The notes beneath the pieces were generated by a model. The model did not search any database. It was not told the origin of the DNA and saw nothing but the letters and a program-made list of their open reading frames with translations. From positions 62,001 through 126,000 of the forward strand of contig NZ_SLXO01000004.1 in the NCBI RefSeq assembly GCF_004341375.1: 64,000 nucleotides of DNA, given 5' to 3'. The stretch comes from Rhodothalassium salexigens DSM 2132. Its GTDB lineage: Bacteria; Pseudomonadota; Alphaproteobacteria; Sphingomonadales; Rhodothalassiaceae. This document shows positions 36,371-44,791 of this stretch, one piece after another. Positions within the stretch are counted from its first letter, which is position 1, and each line of letters starts with the position of its first letter. The position numbers and the translations under genes are program-made.

Positions 36371-37126
36371 ATGCGTCCGATCCTCGCCCCGCTGCTTGCC
36401 GATTTCGCCCGCGCCGGCGACGCTACCGCCTATGACCGGTTCGTCGCGGTCATGCGGCTGGTATTGCCGCTGGCGGCGCTGGCGGTCGGTGCGGCGGCCT
36501 TGCTGTGGCCGCTGGTCAATGAGCGCGAGGCGAGCTTCACCCTGTCGCGCGAGGAGCTGGTCAAGCGCGACGACACCATCCGGGTGCTCGGCGCGCGCTA
36601 TGCCGGGCGCGACCGCACCGGCAAGCGCTTCGAGGTCAAGGCCGTCGAGGCGTTGCAGAACACCCCGGCGGCGCGCCGCGTGCTGATCGAGGGCCTGGAG
36701 GCGCGCATGACCCTGAGCGACGACAATGCCGCCGGTGTGCACGCCGCGCGCGGCCTCTACGCGCTCGACGACCATGTGTTGGACGCCGAGGGCGGTGTGC
36801 GCCTGACCACCACCGATGGCATGCGCGTCGACACCGCCGGCGCCACCGTCGACCTGCCGGCCAAGACCGCGCGCTCGGCGGGACCGGTCACCGGCAGCTC
36901 GCGCCTGGGCCGGTTCGAGGCCGGGGCGGCCGTGTTGACCGCCGAGGACCGGGTGCTGCGCCTTGACGGCGGCGTGACCATGCGCATCTTGCCCGATCAG
37001 GTGAGCCGCCCGGCGCCCGGGGATCAAGCGGCCCCCGAGGATCAGACCCGCCCCGAGGACCAGGCCCCCACCGACGACAAAACGCCTGCCGACGACAAAG
37101 TGCCCGCCGAGGATGGAACACCATGA
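36371..37126 (+). CDS. lptC: LPS export protein LptC
   Basis: This 251-residue LptC-family protein has one N-terminal membrane helix (about residues 30-50) and a periplasmic beta-jellyroll region, recognisable in GLYALDDHVLDAEGGVRLTTTDG. It bridges the LptBFG transporter to LptA. The C-terminal 40 residues are an unusual acidic, Pro/Asp/Lys low-complexity tail with repeated PEDQ and DDK units. lptA begins within its stop codon (ATGA), so the pair is translationally coupled. Confidence 0.85.
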   Translation: MRPILAPLLADFARAGDATAYDRFVAVMRLVLPLAALAVGAAALLWPLVNEREASFTLSREELVKRDDTIRVLGARYAGRDRTGKRFEVKAVEALQNTPAARRVLIEGLEARMTLSDDNAAGVHAARGLYALDDHVLDAEGGVRLTTTDGMRVDTAGATVDLPAKTARSAGPVTGSSRLGRFEAGAAVLTAEDRVLRLDGGVTMRILPDQVSRPAPGDQAAPEDQTRPEDQAPTDDKTPADDKVPAEDGTP

Positions 37127-37671
37127 CCCGCGTTTCGCTGCTCCTGTGGTTGCTGCTCGGTTGTGGGGGGCTGTGGGGCGCGGCGGCGCCGGTGGCGGCG
37201 CAAGACGCGCCGCCGGCATCCGGCGAGGCGGCGGCGGTGCCCGACAGCCTGCGCAACCATGACACCAGCCAGCCGATCGACATCGAAGCGCGTTCGGCCG
37301 AAATTCGCCAGCGCGAGAATCAGGTGGTGTTCGAGGGCGCCGTGCGCGCCGTCCAGGGCGTGTTGCAACTGGATGCCGACCGCCTGATCGCGCTGTTTTC
37401 GGCCGATACCGACCAGGCCGAGCGGGTCGAAGCCCGGGGCAATGTGGTGATTCGCTCGGCGCGGCGGGCGGCGCGCGGTGCCTGGGCCATCTATGACGTG
37501 GCGGCGCGTCGGGTGACCATGGGCGGGCCGGTGACCTTCAGCCAGGAAACCGGCGACCGGCTGACCGCCGACCGGCTGGTGGTCGACCTGGAAACCGGCC
37601 TGTGGCAGTTCGAAGGCGCCGACGCCGCCGGCGTTTCGGGCGAATTCGCCGTTCCCGACGCGCCGCAATAG
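37123..37671 (+). CDS. lptA: Periplasmic LPS transport protein LptA
   Basis: This 182-residue OstA-like protein has a signal peptide (about residues 1-26, ending near VAAQ). The LptA/OstA jellyroll contains QPIDIEARSAEIRQRENQVVF and QLDADRLIALF, and ends with GDRLTADRLVVDLETG. It carries LPS across the periplasm between LptC and LptD. It overlaps lptC by four bases, and lptB follows after a gap of roughly 90-200 bases depending on its start. Confidence 0.92.
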   Translation: MTRVSLLLWLLLGCGGLWGAAAPVAAQDAPPASGEAAAVPDSLRNHDTSQPIDIEARSAEIRQRENQVVFEGAVRAVQGVLQLDADRLIALFSADTDQAERVEARGNVVIRSARRAARGAWAIYDVAARRVTMGGPVTFSQETGDRLTADRLVVDLETGLWQFEGADAAGVSGEFAVPDAPQ

Positions 37672-37762
37672 CGCGACCGCCGGCGCGCGCTCGCCCCGAT
37701 CCGCCGAGGATCGAGCAAAGATCCGCCGAAAAAGGCTCTAGGCACTGCCCGGCCCACGCGGT

Positions 37763-38704
37763 ATGAACGAGGCGTTGCCGCTATGCACGAATCGGGCCAA
37801 CCCCCTGATGGGGCGTGGCAAGCCCGGTGCGTCGTGGTGGCCGGTTGGTTCTGGCAGAAGGCGTGTGCCCTTGACCTCTTTGACCGACACCGCCGCCTCG
37901 CCTGTCTCCGCGTCCGGCGGAGCCGGCGCGTCGCCGCGTCCCGCCGGCAAGGCCGCGGGCTATGGGCGCGTGCCGCCCGAAGACGCCGGCTTGCGGGTCA
38001 CCGGCTTGGCCAAGTCGTTCGGCGACAAGACCGTGCTGCGCGACATTTCGCTGAGTTGCCGGCAGGGCGAAGTGATCGGTCTGCTCGGCCCCAATGGGGC
38101 GGGCAAGACCACCTGTTTCTATGCCATCACCGGGCTGGTGCGCCCCGATGCCGGGCGCATCGAGATGGACGGGCGCGACGTCACCCGGCTGCCGCTCTAT
38201 CGCCGCGCGCGCCTCGGCATCGGCTATCTGCCGCAGGAAGCCTCGATCTTTCGCGGCCTGACCACCGGCGACAATATCCGGGCTGCGCTGGAAATGGTCG
38301 AACCCAATCGCGAGCGGCGCGAGGCGCGGCTCAACGATCTGCTCGACGAATTCTCGATCGCCCATCTGCGCCGCACGCCGGCCCTGGCGCTGTCGGGCGG
38401 CGAACGCCGGCGCTGCGAGATCGCCCGCGCGCTCGCCACCAACCCGCGTGTGGTGCTGCTCGACGAGCCGTTCGCCGGCATCGACCCGATCGCCATCGCC
38501 GAAATCCGCGACCTGACCGCCCATCTCAAGGATCGCGGCATCGGCGTGCTGATCACCGACCACAATGTGCGCGAGACCCTCGATATCATCGACCGGGCCT
38601 ATATCGTGTTCGACGGGCGTATCCTGCTCGAAGGCAGCGCCGACGACGTGATGACCAGCCCCGAGGTGCGCCGCGTCTATCTGGGCGAGCGGTTCACCCG
38701 ATGA
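37763..38704 (+). CDS. lptB: LPS export ABC transporter ATP-binding protein LptB
   Basis: This ABC ATPase shows Walker A GPNGAGKTT, a Q-loop at GYLPQEASIFRGL, the signature LSGGERRRCEIARAL, Walker B VVLLDEPFAGID and the switch histidine in ITDHNVRET. It powers LPS extraction by LptFG. The start is uncertain: the ATG at 37763 gives 313 residues with a roughly 70-residue non-conserved head, while a GTG at 37865 or TTG at 37871 would give a length closer to the family. Position between lptA and rpoN is the canonical alphaproteobacterial order. Confidence 0.93.
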   Translation: MNEALPLCTNRANPLMGRGKPGASWWPVGSGRRRVPLTSLTDTAASPVSASGGAGASPRPAGKAAGYGRVPPEDAGLRVTGLAKSFGDKTVLRDISLSCRQGEVIGLLGPNGAGKTTCFYAITGLVRPDAGRIEMDGRDVTRLPLYRRARLGIGYLPQEASIFRGLTTGDNIRAALEMVEPNRERREARLNDLLDEFSIAHLRRTPALALSGGERRRCEIARALATNPRVVLLDEPFAGIDPIAIAEIRDLTAHLKDRGIGVLITDHNVRETLDIIDRAYIVFDGRILLEGSADDVMTSPEVRRVYLGERFTR

Positions 38705-38753
38705 GTGCAGAGCCCGTGCCGCCCCTCTCGCCGCGTTTGCCGGAGCGCCGCCG

Positions 38754-40316
38754 ATGGCCCTAGGCCCGCGCCTCGACCTGCGCCAGTCGCAGCAATTGGT
38801 GCTGACGCCGCAGCTTCAGCAGGCGATCAAGCTGTTGCAGTATTCCAACCTGGAGCTGGGCGAATTCGTGGCCCAGGAAGCGGAGAAGAACCCGCTGCTT
38901 GATCTGGGCGGCGACGATGCCGGGTCGAACGCGGACCCAGGCGCCGACCCGGGCGGTCCGGGCGGCGCGGCGGATGGCGCGAGCGACCCCGCCGCCGGGC
39001 CAGGGACCGACGCGCAGCCCGCGGCCACCAGCGCCGACCAGGGGCTCGCCGACGGCGCGCGCGAGGCCAATGACGCGCCGCTCGACGCCGACTATGAGGA
39101 CAATGTCTTCAACCATGACGCGCCCGCCGACCGCGCTGACGGCGGCGTCGGCCTCGGCGTGTCGGCGCCCGGTGGCGGCGGTGGCGACGAGTTGCCCGAC
39201 CTGCAACAGACCCTGACCCGGCCGCCGAGCTTGCAGGAGCATCTGGCCGAGCAGATGCCGATCGCGGTCACCGACCCGGCCGACCGGGTGATCGCCGCCC
39301 ATCTGATCGACCTGGTGGACGAGGCCGGCTATCTGCGCGTCGATCTGGACGAGGTGGCGGACCGGCTCGGCTGTGCGCCGGCGGCCGTCGAGACGGTGCT
39401 GGTGCGGCTTCAGACCCTCGACCCCGCCGGCGTGTTCGCGCGCGACCTGCCCGAATGCCTGCGCTTGCAACTGGTCGAGCGCAACCGCTTCGACCCGTGC
39501 ATGGCGGCGCTGCTCGACCGGCTCGACCTGGTGGCCAACAACGACCGCGCCGGGCTCAAGCGCGCCTGCGGGGTCGACGACGAAGACCTGGCCGAGATGA
39601 TCCTGGAGCTGCGCGCGCTCGACCCCAAGCCGGGGCTGGCGTTCGGCGAGGCGCCGGCCGACCCGGTGGTGCCCGACGTGTTCGTGCGCCGCGGGCCCGG
39701 CGGGCGCTGGCTGGTGGAACTCAACACCGACACCCTGCCGCGGGTGCTGGTCAACCAAAGCTATTACGCCGAACTGTCGACCCGCACGGGCGCCAAGGAG
39801 GACAAGGCGTTCCTGTCGGAATGTCTGAGCAACGCGAACTGGCTGGTGCGCGCCCTCGACCAGCGCCAGCGCACGATTCTGAAGGTGGTCAGCGAACTGG
39901 TGCGCACCCAGGAAGGCTTTTTCCGCCACGGCGTGCGCCACTTGAAGCCATTGACCCTGCGCGATGTGGCCGAGGCCATCGACATGCACGAAAGCACGGT
40001 CAGCCGGGTCACCTCCAACAAATTTGTCGCCACCGACCGTGGCGTGTTCGAGCTTAAATACTTCTTCACCGCGGCGATCCGGGGCGCCGGCGGCGGCGAC
40101 GACAGCCATTCGGCCGAGGCGGTGCGCGATCGGATTCGCGAATTGGTCGACAAGGAAGACCCGAAGAAGATCCTGTCCGATGACAAGATCGTTGCGATCC
40201 TGCGCGGCGAAGGGATCGATATCGCGCGGCGAACGGTCGCCAAGTATCGCGAAGCGATGAGAATCGGTTCGTCGGTCGAACGCCGCCGCCAGAAGCGCAT
40301 GCGATTGTCTTCGTGA
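38754..40316 (+). CDS. rpoN: RNA polymerase sigma-54 factor
   Basis: This 520-residue protein has region I as LDLRQSQQLVLTPQLQQAI near the N-terminus, binding core and activators. Residues about 46-150 form a long acidic Asp/Ala/Gly/Pro-rich region II. The core-binding domain, the HTH-containing LRDVAEAIDMHESTVSRVTSNK and the diagnostic RpoN box ARRTVAKYRE near the C-terminus follow. It recognises -24/-12 promoters with enhancer-binding activators. Its place in the cluster lptB-rpoN-hpf-ptsN supports the call. Confidence 0.97.
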   Translation: MALGPRLDLRQSQQLVLTPQLQQAIKLLQYSNLELGEFVAQEAEKNPLLDLGGDDAGSNADPGADPGGPGGAADGASDPAAGPGTDAQPAATSADQGLADGAREANDAPLDADYEDNVFNHDAPADRADGGVGLGVSAPGGGGGDELPDLQQTLTRPPSLQEHLAEQMPIAVTDPADRVIAAHLIDLVDEAGYLRVDLDEVADRLGCAPAAVETVLVRLQTLDPAGVFARDLPECLRLQLVERNRFDPCMAALLDRLDLVANNDRAGLKRACGVDDEDLAEMILELRALDPKPGLAFGEAPADPVVPDVFVRRGPGGRWLVELNTDTLPRVLVNQSYYAELSTRTGAKEDKAFLSECLSNANWLVRALDQRQRTILKVVSELVRTQEGFFRHGVRHLKPLTLRDVAEAIDMHESTVSRVTSNKFVATDRGVFELKYFFTAAIRGAGGGDDSHSAEAVRDRIRELVDKEDPKKILSDDKIVAILRGEGIDIARRTVAKYREAMRIGSSVERRRQKRMRLSS

Positions 40317-40431
40317 CTTGGGCGGGCCGGCCTTTTGGGCTTGCGCCCGACCCTTTTAAAGGGCGACCATCGGGGTTGGCGGCCGGGTTGTGAAGCGGTC
40401 GCCCTGGTACCCCAACGTCATGAGGATCGCC

Positions 40432-41046
40432 ATGCAAATAAGCGTAACGGGACGCCATCTGGACATCGGTGATGCGTTCCGAAGCCACATAACCGACCGG
40501 CTGAACGCGATCGTCGAAAAGTATTTCGACCGGGCCATCGAAGCCCAAGTGACCATGTCCAAGCAGGCCCATCTGTACCGTGCCGACTGTACCCTTCATG
40601 CCAGCCAGGGCACGGTGTTGCAGGCCCGCGCGGAAGGTGGCGATGTCTATGGCACGTTTGACGGGGTCGCCGACAAGATCGAGAAGCAGTTGCGCCGGTA
40701 CAAGCGGCGGCTCAAGGACCACTCCGCGCTCAGCCGTCGGGAAGGGGTTGAAACCCTGATAGCGCAGGCGTATGTGCTCGCACCCGAAGGCGACGAGGCC
40801 GATAACGACGACTCGGACGCCGTCGACGCCAATGGCGGCCCGGCGGTGATCGCCGAGACCCGAACCGAAGTGCCGACGGTCAGTGTTGAAAGCGCGGTGA
40901 TGATGATGGATCTGCGCGACCTGCCGGTGCTGGTGTTCCGGAACCCCGGATCGGGGGCTGTGAACGTGGTCTATCGTCGTCAGGACGGCAATATCGGTTG
41001 GATCGATCCCGCGCCGGCGGACAGTCGGAGCAAGGCGGCGGAATAG
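40432..41046 (+). CDS. hpf: Long-form ribosome hibernation promoting factor
   Basis: This 204-residue protein has an N-terminal S30AE domain (ISVTGRHLDIGDAFRSHITDRL through KIEKQLRRYKRRLKDH) that binds the 30S subunit. A linker follows, then a C-terminal dimerisation domain (about 145-195) with LPVLVFRNPGSGAVNVVYRRQDGNIGWIDP. Long HPF dimerises 70S ribosomes into 100S particles in starvation. The ATG at 40432 has a GAGG element and fits the family; an in-frame TTG/GTG start at 40390 adds an unconserved head. It lies between rpoN and ptsN as usual. Confidence 0.94.
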   Translation: MQISVTGRHLDIGDAFRSHITDRLNAIVEKYFDRAIEAQVTMSKQAHLYRADCTLHASQGTVLQARAEGGDVYGTFDGVADKIEKQLRRYKRRLKDHSALSRREGVETLIAQAYVLAPEGDEADNDDSDAVDANGGPAVIAETRTEVPTVSVESAVMMMDLRDLPVLVFRNPGSGAVNVVYRRQDGNIGWIDPAPADSRSKAAE

Positions 41047-41129
41047 CCGCCTGACGCTCCGGGGCTGCATGTGGGCGCCGCAAGGGATCGAACCAGCCGG
41101 CAAGGCGGAAGGATCGCAGAGGCGCGCGC

Positions 41130-41591
41130 ATGGATATGGCCGACTTGATCGGGCCCGACGCGATCATCGCGTCGGCCGAGCCCCGGAGCAAAAAACAGGC
41201 GTTGCAGGACATCGCGACCCTGGCGGCCGGCAAGACCGGTCTGGATGAGGACGCGGTCGTCACCGCCCTGCTCAAGCGCGAGCGGCTGGGCAGCACCGGC
41301 GTCGGTCACGGCGTGGCGATCCCGCACGCCAAGATGGCCGGGCTCGACCGGGTGGCGGGCGCCTTCGCGCGGCTGAAAAAGCCGATTGCCTTCGACGCCG
41401 TCGATAATCAACCGGTGGATTTGGTGTTTCTGTTGTTGGCGCCCGAGGATGCCAGCGCCGAACATCTCAAGGCGCTGGCCCAGGTGTCGCGCCAGTTGCG
41501 CTCCGGCGATGTGCGCGAGGCGCTGCGGGCCGCCGATGGGCGTCAGGGCGTGCATGCCGCCCTGACGCAAGAGCGCGTCGGCGCCGCTTGA
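41130..41591 (+). CDS. ptsN: Nitrogen-PTS enzyme IIA (EIIA-Ntr)
   Basis: This 153-residue EIIA domain has its phospho-acceptor histidine at position 66 (GVGHGVAIPHAKM). The ATALLKRERLGST-type segment precedes it, and LVFLLLAPEDASAEHLKALAQVSRQL follows. It takes phosphate from NPr and acts as a regulator of potassium, nitrogen or stress responses rather than transporting sugar. It closes the rpoN-hpf-ptsN cluster, and the next genes converge on it. Confidence 0.94.
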   Translation: MDMADLIGPDAIIASAEPRSKKQALQDIATLAAGKTGLDEDAVVTALLKRERLGSTGVGHGVAIPHAKMAGLDRVAGAFARLKKPIAFDAVDNQPVDLVFLLLAPEDASAEHLKALAQVSRQLRSGDVREALRAADGRQGVHAALTQERVGAA

Positions 41592-41736
41592 CGCGTCCGC
41601 CGGTGGCCCTGGGTGACGCTCCGCGCCCCGGTGGCGGGGGCTTGGTCAAGCCGACCCGGACTGCGCATTTCCCCGATGGCGAAACGCTCTATGGTCAGGG
41701 CGGGGCTTCCGGCCCGGCCAGCGGTGCGATCGGCGC

Positions 41737-41964
41737 TCAGTGCAGGCTGACCGGCTCCAGTTCATGGACGCGCGCTTCCGCTACCGCTTGTGCATAGGAC
41801 GCCGCTGCGCCCAAGGCTTCGCCGTCGGCCGCGTGGACATAGAATTGGCGGTTGCCGTCGTCGTCGATCACTGGGCGGATATAGACCAGATTAGGCGTGC
41901 CAAGCGCTCGGAAATCCTGCTGGCTCAATTGCCCGGTGGGGCGCGTGACGGTTTGATCGGACAT
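41737..41964 (-). CDS. DUF1150 family small protein
   Basis: This 75-residue protein has the DUF1150 pattern LSQQDFRALGTPNLVYIRPV followed by a VHAADGEALGAAASYAQA-like segment. The function is unknown; in alphaproteobacteria the family is routinely encoded next to a small heat shock protein, as here (it starts three bases after the Hsp20 stop). It is probably co-transcribed with hsp20 and so heat-regulated. Confidence 0.85.
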   Translation of the reverse strand: MSDQTVTRPTGQLSQQDFRALGTPNLVYIRPVIDDDGNRQFYVHAADGEALGAAASYAQAVAEARVHELEPVSLH

Positions 41965-41967
41965 GAC

Positions 41968-42444
41968 TCATACCTCCTGTTTGGGATCGCCCTGACGGCT
42001 ACGGCTCTGGGGGACGACGGATCGGGGCGCCGCCGGCGCCGTCTCGATCTTGATGCTGCGCACCACGCTTTCGGGTTCCGGCCGGGCGAGGTCCACGTGC
42101 AGCAGCCCATTGTCCATATGGGCGCCGGTCACGGTGATCCCGTCGGCGAGCACGAAGCGGCGCTGAAACTGGCGCGCCGCGATGCCCCGATAGAGATAGG
42201 TGCGCTGGTCGTCGTCGTCCTGGCGGCCATGGATGACGAGTTGATTGTCTTTGACGGTGACATCGAGCTCGTCCTGCGAAAAGCCGGCGACCGCCAGCGA
42301 GATCCGCAGATGGTGGCTGTCCAGTTCCTCGATGTTATAGGGCGGGTAGCCGTTGTTGCCGGACTTGGCAACGGCGTCCATGACCCGCTCCAACTCGTCG
42401 AAGCCCAAGAGAAAAGGACTATTGGTCAGACCTGATCCCGACAC
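41968..42444 (-). CDS. Hsp20 / alpha-crystallin family small heat shock protein
   Basis: This 158-residue protein has an alpha-crystallin domain of about 90 residues. It begins at YPPYNIEELDSHHLRISLAVAGF and contains YLYRGIAARQFQRRFVL and a GLLHVDLARPEPE C-terminal strand. It is an ATP-independent holdase preventing aggregation. GTG at 42444 was chosen because AAGGAG lies six bases upstream and the sequence from VSGSGLTNSPFLLGFDELER matches IbpA-type N-termini. The leader RNA looks like a ROSE thermometer (separate entry). DUF1150 follows in the same operon. Confidence 0.93.
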   Translation of the reverse strand: MSGSGLTNSPFLLGFDELERVMDAVAKSGNNGYPPYNIEELDSHHLRISLAVAGFSQDELDVTVKDNQLVIHGRQDDDDQRTYLYRGIAARQFQRRFVLADGITVTGAHMDNGLLHVDLARPEPESVVRSIKIETAPAAPRSVVPQSRSRQGDPKQEV

Positions 42445-42540
42445 GTGGTTCTCCTTTACGAAGCAACCCGGTTTCCGTTGGCCGCACCCGAGGGTCGCGG
42501 CAATGCAGCCGGACATCCCCGACTTTCGGCGAATGTCCGC
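42445..42540 (-). promoter_or_regulatory. ROSE-like RNA thermometer in the hsp20 leader
   Basis: Read on the minus strand, the leader has three hairpins. The first is 42538-42511, with 6-bp arms GGACAU/AUGUCC and an inner CCGA/UCGG. The second is 42501-42481, with GCCGC/GCGGC and inner ACC/GGU. In the third, UUGCUU (42466-42461) faces the Shine-Dalgarno AAGGAG (42456-42451) across a CGUA loop. In that helix a G opposes a G inside otherwise paired U-A, C-G and U-G bases. UUGCU occluding AGGAG with a central G-G mismatch is the hallmark of ROSE elements in alphaproteobacterial small heat shock genes. Melting at high temperature would expose the ribosome site. A weak RpoH-like promoter (42545-42575) lies upstream. 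Confidence 0.75.
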
Positions 42541-42651
42541 CTCTGATAAGTGGTCAATACGGGGCGGGGTTCAAGGGCGGTGCGCCCCTGGCCTGCGGCG
42601 GCATGCCGCGCGGTGCGCCCGTGGTAACGGTGTGGTGGTGAGGTCGGCGTC

Positions 42652-43893
42652 GTGAGCATGACAGGCATGATCGGTCCGGCCCTGGCGGTGCTGCTGGTAA
42701 CGGCGGCGGCGTCGGGCGCTGATGAACAGCGGACGGACCCGGCCCCGCGTGCGCTGGAGCGCGGGTCGGTTGCGGCGACGGTCCTGGCCGACGGGCCGGC
42801 CGATCTGCCGGCGCCGCGCGCGGCCGGCGTGGCCGAACGGCTGGCCCGCGGGGTGGCGCTGTTTCGCGCCGGCGACGCCGCTGCGGCGGTGGCGATCTGG
42901 CGACCCCTGGCCGAGGCCGGCGACCCCGGCGCGCAACTGAACCTGGCCCAGGCCTACCGGTTGGGGCGCGGCGTGCCCCGGGATGACGCGCAGGCGTTGA
43001 CCCTGGCCCGGCAAAGCGCCGGTCAGGGCCACCCCAAGGGCCAGGCGCTCTATGCCCAGTTGTTGGCCGGGCGGTCCGGCGGCGGGTCGGTTGCGGCGCG
43101 CGAGGCGGTGGGCTGGTGGCGCCTGGCGGCCGAACGCGGCGTCGGCCCGGCGCAGATGGCGCTCGCCGAGGCGCTGTGGGACGGTCGCGGCGCGGCCCGC
43201 GACCGCAGCGCCGCGCTGGCCTGGATGCACCTTGCGGCGGCGGGTCGGGCACCGGGGGCCGCCGCCCGCGTCGAGACCATGACCGCCAGACTAGGACCCG
43301 CCGAGGCGCGCGCCGCCCAGGCGCGCCTGACCGCTTGGCTCGCCGCCGGGCGGGTCGCCGCGCCACCGACCGGCCCGGTCGCCGGCTCCGGGACGGCTTC
43401 CGATCCCGGATCTGACATGGCGCCGGGCATGGTGGCGTCTGGCATGGCGTCTGGCCCTGACGCTGAACCCGCGCTGGCCTTGCGCCGTGTGGAGCCGCGC
43501 GCCGCTGCCGCGCCTGGCGCGTCCGGCTCTACCGTCTCCGAGCCCGGGGCAGCGTCGCCCGGTGATGACCGCCCGGCGCCGTCCCGGCGGGCTGCGCGCG
43601 CCGCCGAGCAGCGGGCGCGGCCCGGCGCTTGGGGCGTGCAACTGGGCGCCATGAGCGATGGCGGGCGCGCCCGCGCCCAGGCCGACGCCTTGACCGACCG
43701 GCACGGCGACCTGTTGGCCGGCCGCACCGTGACCGTGGCGTCCGCCGACAGCGCCGGTGCCGCGCTCTACCGGCTGCGGGTCTTCGGTTTCGACGACGAG
43801 GCGGCGGCGCGGGCCGCCTGTGCCGGCTTCCGCCGGGCCGGTCAGGGATGCTATGTGGTCGCGCCCGAGCCAGTCAGCGGAGCCGTACCATGA
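42652..43893 (+). CDS. Sel1-repeat protein with C-terminal SPOR domain
   Basis: This 413-residue predicted envelope protein has a short hydrophobic N-terminus (about residues 5-22). At least three Sel1-like repeats lie at about 60-220 (AAVAIWRPLAEAGDPGAQLNLAQAYRLGRGV; GVGPAQMALAEALWDGRGAARD), seen as alternating A-G-P-A-Q positions. A Pro/Gly/Met-rich linker follows, then a C-terminal SPOR-like domain with GAWGVQLGAMSDGGRARAQ and LYRLRVFGFDDEAAARAAC. SPOR domains bind denuded septal peptidoglycan, so a cell-division or wall role is likely. An in-frame ATG lies six bases after the GTG start. A 64-residue protein overlaps its stop. Confidence 0.75.
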   Translation: MSMTGMIGPALAVLLVTAAASGADEQRTDPAPRALERGSVAATVLADGPADLPAPRAAGVAERLARGVALFRAGDAAAAVAIWRPLAEAGDPGAQLNLAQAYRLGRGVPRDDAQALTLARQSAGQGHPKGQALYAQLLAGRSGGGSVAAREAVGWWRLAAERGVGPAQMALAEALWDGRGAARDRSAALAWMHLAAAGRAPGAAARVETMTARLGPAEARAAQARLTAWLAAGRVAAPPTGPVAGSGTASDPGSDMAPGMVASGMASGPDAEPALALRRVEPRAAAAPGASGSTVSEPGAASPGDDRPAPSRRAARAAEQRARPGAWGVQLGAMSDGGRARAQADALTDRHGDLLAGRTVTVASADSAGAALYRLRVFGFDDEAAARAACAGFRRAGQGCYVVAPEPVSGAVP

Positions 43894-44084
43894 CCGCCGA
43901 TCGCCCCTCCAAGCCCGCCGCTGCGGGCCGGCGCGATGACCGCGACGAGCGTCTGGCGCAGGCCCTGCGCGCCAACCTGCAACGGCGCAAGCGCCAGGCC
44001 CGGGCCAAGGATCGCGCCGCCGACCCGGCGCCGCCAGTAGCGGCCGGGGACGATCCCGGCGATGGTCGTCAAGGCACCGCTTGA
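43890..44084 (+). CDS. Small basic hypothetical protein
   Basis: This 64-residue hydrophilic protein starts within the stop codon of the Sel1/SPOR gene (ATGA overlap). The conserved-looking core ERLAQALRANLQRRKRQARAKDRA is a strongly basic helix, flanked by disordered Ala/Pro/Asp ends; similar short proteins occur near murA in other alphaproteobacteria. Function unknown. Translational coupling supports it being real. Confidence 0.65.
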   Translation: MTADRPSKPAAAGRRDDRDERLAQALRANLQRRKRQARAKDRAADPAPPVAAGDDPGDGRQGTA

Positions 44085-44178
44085 AGCGCCGCACCGAGCC
44101 TTCTAACAAGGGCCATTGCGCCGCCTTGCCGCGCGTATTCTTGTGACGACCCTGCCCCCCAAGCCAAGGAGGCCCGCC

Positions 44179-44733
44179 ATGGCCATCATGTCCGACCGAT
44201 GGATTCGGGACCGGGCCCGCACCGACGGTATGATCGAACCCTTCGTCGACGCCCAACAGCGCGACGGCACGATCAGCTACGGCCTGAGTTCCTACGGCTA
44301 TGACGCCCGCGTGTCCGGCGAATTCAAGGTGTTCACCAATGTCGACTCGGCGGTGGTCGACCCCAAGGATTTCTCGCCCAAGGGCTTTGTCGACCGCCCC
44401 GGCGACGTGTGCATCATCCCGCCCAATTCGTTCGCGCTTGCCCGCACGGTGGAGTATTTCCGCGTGCCCGACGACGTGCTGGTGATCTGCCTCGGCAAGT
44501 CCACCTATGCGCGCTGTGGCATCATCGTCAATGTGACGCCGCTCGAACCCGGGTGGGAGGGGCATGTGACGCTGGAATTTTCCAACACCACGCCGCTGCC
44601 GGCGAAGATCTACGCCAATGAAGGGGCGTGTCAGTTCCTGTTCCTGCAAGGCAATGAGCGCTGCGAGGTGAGCTATGCCGACCGCCTGGGCAAGTATCAG
44701 GGCCAGACCGGGGTCACCCTGCCCAGGCTTTGA
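44179..44733 (+). CDS. dcd: dCTP deaminase
   Basis: This 184-residue enzyme converts dCTP to dUTP for thymidylate synthesis. Signature stretches are [52 protein letters not shown] (key S, R and E of the active site, here as separate motifs), and [11 protein letters not shown] at the C-terminus. The ATG at 44179 follows AAGGAGG and gives the exact family length; an upstream in-frame extension is not conserved. It probably forms a unit with murA 58 bases downstream. Confidence 0.96.
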   Translation: MAIMSDRWIRDRARTDGMIEPFVDAQQRDGTISYGLSSYGYDARVSGEFKVFTNVDSAVVDPKDFSPKGFVDRPGDVCIIPPNSFALARTVEYFRVPDDVLVICLGKSTYARCGIIVNVTPLEPGWEGHVTLEFSNTTPLPAKIYANEGACQFLFLQGNERCEVSYADRLGKYQGQTGVTLPRL

Positions 44734-44791
44734 CGCATTCGCCGCCTAAGCCGGGGCGTGGGACGAGACCAGACGCCTTGAAGGGAGGGGC

